The position numbers and the translations under genes are program-made. A stretch of 64,000 bases of DNA from Candidatus Melainabacteria bacterium (GTDB lineage: Bacteria > Cyanobacteriota > Vampirovibrionia > Obscuribacterales > Obscuribacteraceae). Under the pieces are notes generated by a model. The model did not search any database, was not told where the DNA came from, and saw nothing but the letters and a program-made list of their open reading frames with translations. Numbering within the stretch: the stretch's first letter is position 1; each line of letters begins with the position of its first letter. Shown here piece by piece: positions 54,402 to 64,000 of this stretch. The stretch is taken from contig RXJR01000016.1 in NCBI GenBank assembly GCA_003963305.1, positions 45,630 through 109,629 of the forward strand, given 5' to 3'.

Positions 54402-55001
54402 ATGTCTCGATCTGTCTGGACTGGAATGCTGTCATTCGGGATGGTCAATATTCCCTCATATCTTGTCGCTTCAGATGACACAACTGAGGAAATAGAGCGA
54501 CACGCACCGAATTTCGACGAGATTCGCGAGAGAAATAAGACCAAACGCGACTTTAAAATTCACCAGTTCACACAACAGCAGCATTTTTTCAAAGACCTAA
54601 ATGAGCTGAAATCGCTGGCAATCCCTCCAAAGCACGTCATGCAGATCCACGGCTTTCTTCCAACTGCAGAGATGGATCCCGCTTGCTATGACAAGTCGTT
54701 CATGTTCCTGCCTGAAATTGCCGGAAGCGAACCTCTCGTTTTGCTCATCGATGCGCTTTCGGAAAAGGAGTGTATTGCCATCGGAACCATTTACTTACAC
54801 AACAAGCCGGCCATGCTTGCTGTGCAGCCACGGCGCGGTTTTCTCTATGCGCATACATTGCTCTATCCGGACCAACTCGATCAACAGGGAAAGCCTCAAT
54901 ATTTAAACAGGACATTGTTTGAAGCTCTTGAGCTATTCGAATCAACGGCGAAGAAGTGCGCTGAAGATGAACATGAACATACGCACTCCACCACCGTTTA
55001 A
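54402..55001 (+). CDS. Short Ku-family DNA end-binding protein
   Basis: 199 residues from ATG 54402, with GGAGGAGG just upstream; the frame opens at 54345. It keeps the Ku beginning (SRSVWTGMLSFGMVNIPSYL) and barrel end (AEMDPACYDKSFMFLPE, IGTIYLHNKPAMLAVQPRRG). Usual bacterial Ku is 250-290 residues; here the C-terminal region is only a short His/Glu-rich tail, and the segment that normally has CxxC-like or basic residues is replaced by RNKTKRDFKIHQF. Ku binds broken DNA ends for end joining with LigD; ligD is not in the window. Confidence 0.85.
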   Translation: MSRSVWTGMLSFGMVNIPSYLVASDDTTEEIERHAPNFDEIRERNKTKRDFKIHQFTQQQHFFKDLNELKSLAIPPKHVMQIHGFLPTAEMDPACYDKSFMFLPEIAGSEPLVLLIDALSEKECIAIGTIYLHNKPAMLAVQPRRGFLYAHTLLYPDQLDQQGKPQYLNRTLFEALELFESTAKKCAEDEHEHTHSTTV

Positions 55002-55013
55002 TTGGCGTCAGGT

Positions 55014-55184
55014 CTAATCCGTCCGATTCGATTTTTGCTTGAGCTGGCTGTTCTCAGGTGGACTGCCGGGCGTTTCGTAATGCGGAGTGGTGTGATTCTT
55101 CCACAGCATATTTCCAAGCACGCAAATCATGGAAAATATTATGATGCGTCTTATTATTCGAAATAGTTTTGGAGTTTGATCCAT
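55014..55184 (-). CDS. Small membrane protein candidate (56 aa)
   Basis: A 56-codon frame from ATG 55184 to TAG 55014, on the minus strand between ku and treZ. It encodes a basic N-terminus (MDQTPKLFRIIRR), one membrane helix (IIIFSMICVLGNMLW) and a polar Pro/Ser/Asn tail. It fills an otherwise empty 295-base gap and has a reasonable start context position but no clear ribosome site. It is convergent with ku, with 12 bases between stops. Confidence 0.4.
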   Translation of the reverse strand: MDQTPKLFRIIRRIIIFSMICVLGNMLWKNHTTPHYETPGSPPENSQLKQKSNRTD

Positions 55185-55296
55185 AATCGTAATGTCTACT
55201 TTAAGTTACGAGAGATTTGTAAAGCCATTAAATGTGACTGGCTAAGCAGATAAACCTGATATCGTTTTAAATCTATAAAAACCTTCCGGAGCCAGG

Positions 55297-57254
<1,958 letters not shown>

Positions 57255-57258
<4 letters not shown>

Positions 57259-60200
57259 GAACCGCTACGAAAACAGTATCACCTGCGAAACGCAAGCAGT
57301 GGGGTCTTCATGTTCGTGTGGCATCTATTCGCTCCAAACGCAACTGGGGAATTGGCGATTTCACTGATTTGAAGAACATTGCAAATTATGCAAACAGCAA
57401 GAATGCACATGTGCTTTCGATCGAACCGTTACAGCCTGTATACGCTGCCGAAGACTGGAATGGCGTCCTTTTCGCCTCACGCTCTTTTATAAGCCCCGCA
57501 TATATCGATATAGAATTAGTAGCTGATTACGCGGAATCTGATGAAATTCACCGCCAAGTTCTGGCACCAAATTTCCAGTCCACGCTTGCCGCGCTGAGAT
57601 CGGAGCCTCTGGTCAATCTAAGCGAAGTCCTGGCCTGCAAAACGTTCGTTTTGCAATCATGCTATCAGCATTTTAGAGAATGCCACATAAGCAAGAATTC
57701 GCAGAGATCTTCCGAATTTCGAGCATTCCAAAAGGAAAATGGGGACGCGCTTCGAGAATTTGCGTTATTTGAGGCACTGAAAGAAAAACTGGAATCCAGC
57801 ACAGTCAACAAAAATCAAGGTTGGCGGGCCTGGCCGACAGCCTATCAGGGTCTTGATGCCGAAGGAACAGTAGAATTTTCACAGTCGAACCTGGAGAGAA
57901 TTGAATTTTTCGAATATCTGCAATGGATTGCCCAGCAGCAGCTCCGTGCAGTAATTGAGTTCTGTCTGAACAAGCAGAACTTCTCCACACTGGTCATCCA
58001 GCAGCCAGATCGCATCGATGCCTCCGGGCCGGATTCATGGATCAGTCAATCCGGCGGCAGTGTGAAAGCCATTCCGTTGACAATCGATCACTCGATCAAG
58101 GGTAAAACTGATGATGATAACGATTTCGATGATCGCTCTGATCATGACGATTGCAGTGCTCGTGATGATGACGATTGCGGTGCTCGTGATGATGACGATT
58201 GCGGTGCTCGTGAAAAAGACGATACTGATGATCGGGATGAGGAGAAGGACGATGATGCTGATGAGACTGTACGTATCGTCTCGGATCACGAGAATCTGGG
58301 CACACTCAAGTCTGAGAGAGCGCGGATTATTTTTCTGCCTTTAATCAATTTTTTGCATGACAGAGGTGATCTTGCTCCACCCGATTGGCGCACCAAGCTT
58401 AATCAGGACCTCGAGAATCTGCTAGATGAACCGAACCTGGAGAGAATCATGCGAGATTTGAATAAATCTCGTCCACGGATATCGACCCAGCCCTCAACTG
58501 ACGATCATTTAAATGCACTCCAGCAATTACCGCGGGCTACTTACCGATTTCAATTCAATAAAGAGTTTACTTTCAAGGACGCAGCAAAGCTCATACCCTA
58601 CTTGTCCAAGTTAGGCATAAGTCACTGCTATGCGTCGCCGTTCTTGAAAGCACGCCCTGGCAGTATGCATGGATACGACATTATCGACCACAAACAGATT
58701 AATCCCGAAATCGGCACCGCTGATGATCTCAACAACCTGGTAAACAAGCTCCACGAACATGGTCTGGGTTTGATACTGGATATAGTGCCGAACCACATGG
58801 GCATAGGGCAAGTCAATCACTGGTGGATGGACGTACTCGAGAACGGACCAGCTTCTGTGTATGTCGACTATTTCGATATAGACTGGGCACCCGTCAAGCC
58901 TGAACTTTACGGTAAAGTCACTCTGCCTGTTCTCGGAGAATCCTACGGCGCAGTACTGAAAAGTGGACAATTCAAACTGCAATTCACAGAGTCGACGGGT
59001 TCACTGGCAATCAAGTATTACGAAAACGAGTTTCCCGTCAATCCGGCCACATACCCACAAGTTTTGGGCTTGAGGCTTGACGTTCTGAAAGAGCGACTGG
59101 GCAAGAATAACCTTCATGTAATGGAATATGAAAGCATCATCACTGCACTGGCGGCGTTGCCATCACATATGGAGCGCAGCCACTTCAGCGATCGCGTCAG
59201 GGAACGGCAAGTCCAGCTCAAGCGGCTTACCAACTTGTGCAAAGACAATCCCGAAATAACAAACTTCATCCAACAAAATTTAACCGAGTTCGAAGTTAGA
59301 CATGACGACAAACAGTCTTTCGATCGTATGCACAAGTTACTTGAGGCACAAGCATACAGACTCGTCTTCTGGCGCGTCGCATCCGATGAAATAAACTATC
59401 GAAGGTTTTTCGATATTAACGAACTGGCAGCAGTAAGAACAGAAGATCCGCGCGTCTTCGCAGAGATGCATGACCTCGTTTTCAATCTTATTGGTGAAGG
59501 TAAATTGTCCGGGCTGCGCATCGACCATCCCGATGGACTATTCGATCCAGCCGCCTACTTCATTCAACTGCAGAGCAAAGCAGCAGAGCGACTCAACAAA
59601 CCAGCACCAATAGAATCAGATTTGACACTCGGGCGAGAATCGCTGCCCATTTACATTGTCGTTGAAAAAATTCTGGCTCCTTTCGAGCACCTCGAGGAAG
59701 ATTGGGCGGTGCATGGAACAGTTGGCTATGAATTTCTAAACAGCCTCGTTAACGTGTTTGTTTCAATCGAAAATGAGCACGCACTCGAGTCAACGTACGA
59801 AGCCTTCATCGGTCGAGTAGTGGACTACGAAACCGAAAAAAGAGCTTGCAAAGGTTTAATACTGGATACAGTGTTGGCCAGCGAACTTCATGTACTCGCA
59901 CACAGACTCAGTCAAATTGCCGAGATTAGTTGGGAATACAGAGACTTCACGCAAAACTCATTGCGTAAAGCACTACGGCACATCGTCTCGAACTTTCCCG
60001 TCTATCGGACCTACGTAACACCACGCAAAGTCGACAAAACAGCCAAGCAATACATCGACTGGGCGGTGCGTTTGGCAAAACGTTTCGGCTCAGCTGTTAC
60101 TCCGGAAGTCTATGATTTTGTTCGCAACGTGCTGTGCCTCGAAGCAGCAGAATTACCGGCAGAGAATGACGAACCTGCGTTGCAATTTCTGCAAGCCATG

Positions 60201-61712
60201 CAAACAATAGCTATGAAATTCCAACAGTTTACCGGTCCAGTTATGGCAAAAAGCGTTGAGGACACCCTCTTTTACCGCTTCAACAGATTTGTCTGTCTTA
60301 ACGAAGTTGGTGGCGAGCCGGACAGATTCGGAATAACAGTGGCAAGTTTTCACCATCAGAATTTGCAACGTCAGTTGCGCCGCCCCTATGAGATGCTGGC
60401 TTCGTCCACACATGACACCAAACGATCGGAAGATGTGCGAGCACGCCTGGCTGTATTGTCGGAATTGCCTAAGCTGTGGGAGCAAAAGACATCACAGTGG
60501 TCGCGCATGAATCGCAGTCGTAAAACTGTCATTGATGATGAGCAAATGCCTGATGCCAATGACGAATACTTGATCTATCAAACCCTTGTCGGGGCATGTC
60601 CGGCTGGCGTTACAGGAACTGATTGGGTCGAGCCTTTTAAAAAACGAGTAACAGAGTACATCTTAAAAGCGGCTCGTGAGTCCAAATCTCACACAAGCTG
60701 GGTTAACAAGAACGCTGAGTACGAAAATGCGCTGACCTTATTCCTCGATAAAATCCTGGCTATATCGGCGACAAATCCCTTCCTGGATGATTTCATACAA
60801 TTCCATAAGGCTCTTTGTCCGCTTGGTCTGATCAACAGCCTGGCGCAGGCGACATTGAAGTTTACATCGCCAGGTGTACCCGACATTTATCAGGGCAATG
60901 AGATTTTCGATTTCAGCCTCGTAGATCCAGACAACCGCCGACCTGTAGATTTTGGTGAACGCGCACACATGCTAAATCGCGTAAGCAAGCACATTGAAGT
61001 TGGGACGCTCGCGTCAGATCAAGCCATTGGCAAACAGGCAGAATTTCTGAAAAGCGTCCTGGATGAATTTGAAGACGGCAGTTGCAAACTTCTAGTGGTA
61101 GCAACTTCAATGGCGATTCGCAAACGCTTCTCAAATATCTACACCAGAGGACGCTACATTCCTCTGGATGTCAGTGGTTCAGCAGCGCAACACGTGATTG
61201 CCTTCGCAAGAGAACTGGATGGCAACTGGTCGATTACTGTGGTGCCGAGACTCGTATCAACTCTTCTGAAAGCAGACTGCTCTAGCAGACTGGAGGAGAG
61301 AACAGTCTTTGACATACTGTCGTGCGCTAGTGTTAGTGATGCCGGGTCCAAAAGTAGTGCAAATGATAGTGTAAGTGGCGTTACCAATAAAGGTACTAAT
61401 GGCGGTCCCAATAGTGGTCCCAATAGCGGTCCCAATAGTGGTCCCAATAGCGGTCCCAATAGCGGTCCCAATAGTGGTCCCAATAGTGGTCCCAATAGTG
61501 GTCCCAATAGCGGTACTAATGGCGGTACTAATGGCGGTACTAATGGCGAGAATCTATGGGGAGACACAAAGATCTTCCTACCATCTGAGTTGGCCGAACA
61601 CAAGCTTGTAAATTGCTTCAGCATGCAAATCTTAAACAACGCCGACAATGTTCTGAGATTATCGGATATCTTTAAACGCTTCCCAGTTGCGATAATATCA
61701 TCCACCACTTAG
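57255..61712 (+). CDS. treY: Maltooligosyl trehalose synthase TreY with N-terminal MalQ-like fragment
   Basis: 1485 residues from TTG 57255. Residues ~15-260 follow the first part of 4-alpha-glucanotransferase MalQ (RNWGIGDFTDLKNIANYA, LSIEPLQPVYA, SRSFISPAYIDIE, then WRAWP) but stop before the MalQ catalytic residues. A Asp-rich, repetitive linker (~290-340) leads to TreY from ~427: YRFQFNKEFTFKDAA, ASPFLKARPGSMHGYD, VPNHMGI, catalytic Asp757 in LRIDHPDGLFDP, and VPDIYQGNE near 1212. A GPNS/GTNG repeat insert (~1380-1431) splits its C-terminal domain before WGDTKIF. TreY turns the reducing end of maltodextrins into a trehalose unit. It lies between treZ and glgX. Confidence 0.93.
58140..58211 (+). 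repeat. 24-bp tandem repeat, three units, in the treY linker
   Basis: GATGATGACGATTGCGGTGC plus TCGT repeats three times at 58140, 58164 and 58188, each coding DDDDCGAR (the first unit DHDDCSAR). It lies in the acidic linker between the MalQ-like and TreY parts and is followed by more Asp/Glu/Arg codons. The 24-base length keeps the reading frame on expansion. Confidence 0.85.
61392..61547 (+). repeat. 12-bp tandem repeat, thirteen units, in the C-terminal domain of treY
   Basis: Unit GGTCCCAATAG(T/C) (Gly-Pro-Asn-Ser) occurs nine times at 61404-61511, flanked by one copy of GGTACTAATGGC (Gly-Thr-Asn-Gly) before and three after. The 156 bases are exactly thirteen 12-base units. The T/C at the last base alternates, so copies are not all identical. 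It separates TreY strands that are continuous in related enzymes (VPRLV... and WGDT). Confidence 0.9.
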
Positions 61713-61736
61713 TTGTTTAACAGGTAGCCAAGATCT

Positions 61737-63857
61737 ATGCAAGTATCAGAAGGAAAGCCCTATCCACTCGGTGCAACATGGGATGGACTGGGGGTTAACT
61801 TTGCTATCTTCTCCGAAAATGCGACGAAGGTCGAATTGTGTTTGTTCGATTCTCAGGACGCGACACAAGAGTCCCATAGAATCACGCTACCGGAATACAA
61901 CGCCCACGTCTGGCACGGATTTATTCGCGACATCCGACCGGGGCAGCTCTACGGATACAGAGTCTATGGACCCTATGAACCTGAAAAAGGAATGCGCTTC
62001 AATCCCAACAAGGTACTGGTCGATCCCTACGCTAAATCGGTGCCTCGCTCGGTAACGTGGGACGACTCTCTATTCGGTTACACAATCGGCAGCAAAGAAG
62101 AAGATCTTTCAATGGACAAGCGCGACAGCGCGCGCTTCGCACCATTGGCAGCAGTTATCGATCCATCCTTCATCTGGGGAGAGGACAAGCTGCCGCAGAC
62201 ACCCTGGAACAAAACAATTATCTATGAAGCACATGTCAAAGGTTTGACGATGCTGAATAAACAGGTTCCCGAAGAATTGCGGGGAACCTATGCGGGAGTA
62301 GCCAGTGCGCCTGTAATTGAGCACCTGACGAATCTTGGTGTCACCGCAATTGAACTCATGCCTGTGCACCACCGCACAAACAACCGCAATTTCATCGATC
62401 GAGGTTTAACTGATTACTGGGGCTACAACACCCTCTCATTCTTCGCACCTGACACGCGTTTCTCTTCTATGAAGGGACCAAATGAAAATGTGCAGGAGTT
62501 CAAAATGATGGTTCGAGCGCTTCACGCCGCCGGCATAGAAGTGATTCTCGACGTTGTCTACAACCACACAGTCGAAGGTAATCACATGGGTCCGACGCTA
62601 TCGTTTCGAGGCGTGGACAACTTCTCGTACTATCGCACCGTGGACAAAGACAATCGATATTACATGGACTACACCGGCTGCGGTAATACACTGAATATGG
62701 TGCACCCTCGTGTAATTCAATTGATTATGGATTCGCTACGCTACTGGATTCAAGAGATGCACGTTGATGGTTTTAGATTCGACCTTGCCAGCGCTCTAGC
62801 GAGAGAATTGTATGACGTCAATAACCTTTCCGCATTTTTTGACGTCATTCAACAAGATCCAATCATCTCGCAGACCAAATTGATTGCTGAGCCCTGGGAC
62901 CTTGGCGCAGGTGGATATCAGGTCGGGAACTTTCCGGTTCTGTGGACCGAATGGAACGGGAAGTATCGCGATACCATGCGGCAATTCGTCAAAGGAGACT
63001 TTGGTCAACTGGGGCAGGTTGCGTCACGTATGACAGGCAGCAGCGATCTATATGAGCATAGCGGCAGGAAACCGCACGCCAGCATCAATTTCGTAACCTG
63101 TCATGACGGCTTTTCGCTCCAGGACCTGGTCAGCTATAACGAAAAGCACAACGAAGCAAATGGTGAGGATAACCGGGACGGAGAAAGTCATAACAATTCC
63201 TGGAATTGCGGTGCCGAAGGAGAAACCGATGACAGGAACATCATCAAGCTGCGCTACCAGCAGAAGCGCAATTTCATGGCTTTGCTTTTCCTTTCTCTGG
63301 GTGTACCCATGCTCAGCGGTGGAGACGAACTCGGTAGGACACAAAAGGGCAACAACAACGCATATTGTCAAGACAACGAAATAAGCTGGTACAACTGGGA
63401 TCTGACAGAAGACGACCAGGCTTTTTTCGAATTTGTGCAAAAACTAATTGGCATACGAAAAGAGCAGTTAGTGATTCATCGCAAAACATTCTTCAAAGGA
63501 TCTGGTGCCGACGGCGCCATGAAGGACATCTTCTGGTTGAATGTCGATGGCAAAACCATGGAAGACAAAGACTGGACGGACGCGAGCAAGCGCGTTCTGG
63601 GTGTGCTCCTGGAAGGTGCTCAACTGATTGAAACGGACAAGATGGGAAGAACGGTGCAGGGAAACACGCTTCTAATCCTGCTCAATGCGCACCACGAAGA
63701 TATACCATTCCTGCTGCCCGCACATGATGAAGGTGACTTCTGGCGACTTGTCCTTGATACATCCGAGAGTATCAAGAAATCAACCTTCCCTATGTCAAAG
63801 CGATTTACCCTCAAAGCACGAAGTGTTGTTCTACTTCAATTGGACAGAAACGTTTAG
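61737..63857 (+). CDS. glgX: Glycogen debranching enzyme GlgX/TreX
   Basis: 706 residues. N-terminal starch-binding module (GKPYPLGATWDGLGVNFAIF) followed by the isoamylase-type GH13 barrel: YEAHVKGLTMLN near 162, LDVVYNHTVEGNH near 275, catalytic Asp in DGFRFDLASAL near 345, Glu in LIAEPWDLGAGGYQVG near 385 and VTCHDGFSLQDL near 452. It hydrolyses alpha-1,6 branches of glycogen to give linear maltodextrins for TreY. It follows treY by 24 bases, completing treZ-treY-glgX. The isoform name TreX is used for the same enzyme in trehalose clusters. Confidence 0.95.
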   Translation: MQVSEGKPYPLGATWDGLGVNFAIFSENATKVELCLFDSQDATQESHRITLPEYNAHVWHGFIRDIRPGQLYGYRVYGPYEPEKGMRFNPNKVLVDPYAKSVPRSVTWDDSLFGYTIGSKEEDLSMDKRDSARFAPLAAVIDPSFIWGEDKLPQTPWNKTIIYEAHVKGLTMLNKQVPEELRGTYAGVASAPVIEHLTNLGVTAIELMPVHHRTNNRNFIDRGLTDYWGYNTLSFFAPDTRFSSMKGPNENVQEFKMMVRALHAAGIEVILDVVYNHTVEGNHMGPTLSFRGVDNFSYYRTVDKDNRYYMDYTGCGNTLNMVHPRVIQLIMDSLRYWIQEMHVDGFRFDLASALARELYDVNNLSAFFDVIQQDPIISQTKLIAEPWDLGAGGYQVGNFPVLWTEWNGKYRDTMRQFVKGDFGQLGQVASRMTGSSDLYEHSGRKPHASINFVTCHDGFSLQDLVSYNEKHNEANGEDNRDGESHNNSWNCGAEGETDDRNIIKLRYQQKRNFMALLFLSLGVPMLSGGDELGRTQKGNNNAYCQDNEISWYNWDLTEDDQAFFEFVQKLIGIRKEQLVIHRKTFFKGSGADGAMKDIFWLNVDGKTMEDKDWTDASKRVLGVLLEGAQLIETDKMGRTVQGNTLLILLNAHHEDIPFLLPAHDEGDFWRLVLDTSESIKKSTFPMSKRFTLKARSVVLLQLDRNV

Positions 63858-63897
63858 ACGTATTGCATATGGATTTAGCCAGAACAATCAACCGCAT

Positions 63898-64000
63898 TTG
63901 TCTGATCGGAAGAAGCCGCATATCTTGAGGGCACTTGTCTGATCGGATGAAGCCGCATATCTTGAGGGCACTTGTCTGATCGGATGAAGCCGCATATCTT
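63898..64000 (+). repeat. 37-bp tandem repeat running off the window
   Basis: A 37-base unit beginning TTGTCTGATCGGA and ending GAGGGCAC repeats at 63898, 63935 and 63972; the third copy has 29 bases before the window ends. Copies differ at one site (AGAAG in the first, ATGAAG after). There are no spacers, so it is a direct tandem array. It begins 41 bases after the glgX stop. Its full copy number is not visible. Confidence 0.85.

Noticed and set aside
61154..61708. Minus-strand frame coding Leu/Gly/Pro repeats
   Set aside because: It is the antisense reading of the treY 12-base repeat and has no independent support.
63898..64000. CRISPR array
   Set aside because: 37-base units follow each other directly with no spacers, so it is a tandem repeat.

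Overview
The window looks like chromosome from a non-photosynthetic relative of cyanobacteria, most like the Obscuribacterales/Melainabacteria (Vampirovibrionia) group. This is inferred from gene style only: many secreted TPR proteins, DUF4388/PATAN-like and MshEN-like domains, OmpR-type regulators, a fused transaldolase/glucose-6-phosphate isomerase beside gnd and glk, a full queCEF set, and a TreYZ/GlgX trehalose operon. No rRNA, tRNA, transposase, integrase, phage or CRISPR array was recognised. Starts are usually preceded by GGAGG/GAGG-type sites, and TTG and GTG starts are common.

Layout. 1-3.8 kb: sugar-phosphate operon (tal-pgi 3' end, gnd, glk) plus a prolyl-tRNA editing protein. 3.9-6.7 kb, minus strand: an S1/DUF4388-like protein, an RlpA-like protein and a TPR protein. 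6.9-13.6 kb: methyltransferase, DUF985 cupin, SDR, LysM-like protein, RNB ribonuclease, a secreted Pro/Ala-rich protein and a secreted esterase. 13.7-18.4 kb: a small membrane protein and a PrsW-protease/Ser-Thr-kinase fusion, a sigma-70 factor, and a stand-alone GspE N2-like domain. 18.4-27.1 kb: HAD phosphatase, secreted TPR pair, 5'-3' exonuclease, small proteins, ATP-grasp enzyme, double GNAT, response regulator, WG-repeat lipoprotein.

27.0-37.9 kb: a small secreted protein with a phased array of TGTCA repeats (Pho-box-like) upstream, a PolX whose polymerase active site has lost its three aspartates, a DUF900 hydrolase, an MshEN-like membrane protein, a lipase-maturation-factor-like membrane protein, a TPR-matrixin metalloprotease and a TPR protein. 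38.1-39.9 kb: queC-queE-queF for the queuosine precursor preQ1 (queD not in the window). 40.1-45.0 kb: LRV-repeat protein, PDZ protein, and a two-gene operon of a lysophospholipase-like hydrolase with DUF4384 and a caspase-fold/TPR protein lacking the catalytic His. 45.1-54.3 kb: signalling (response regulator, stand-alone Clp N-domain, PAS histidine kinase, GGDEF/DUF4388 protein) with small secreted proteins and a HAD enzyme. 54.4-63.9 kb: a very short Ku, then treZ-treY-glgX, where treY carries a MalQ-like N-terminal fragment and treZ/treY contain in-frame low-complexity repeats. The window ends inside a 37-bp tandem repeat.

The genes most worth following up are the Pho-box-like array at 27774-27854, the PrsW-kinase fusion, the pseudo-caspase operon, the polymerase-dead PolX with the short Ku, and the MalQ-fragment/TreY fusion with its expandable repeats.
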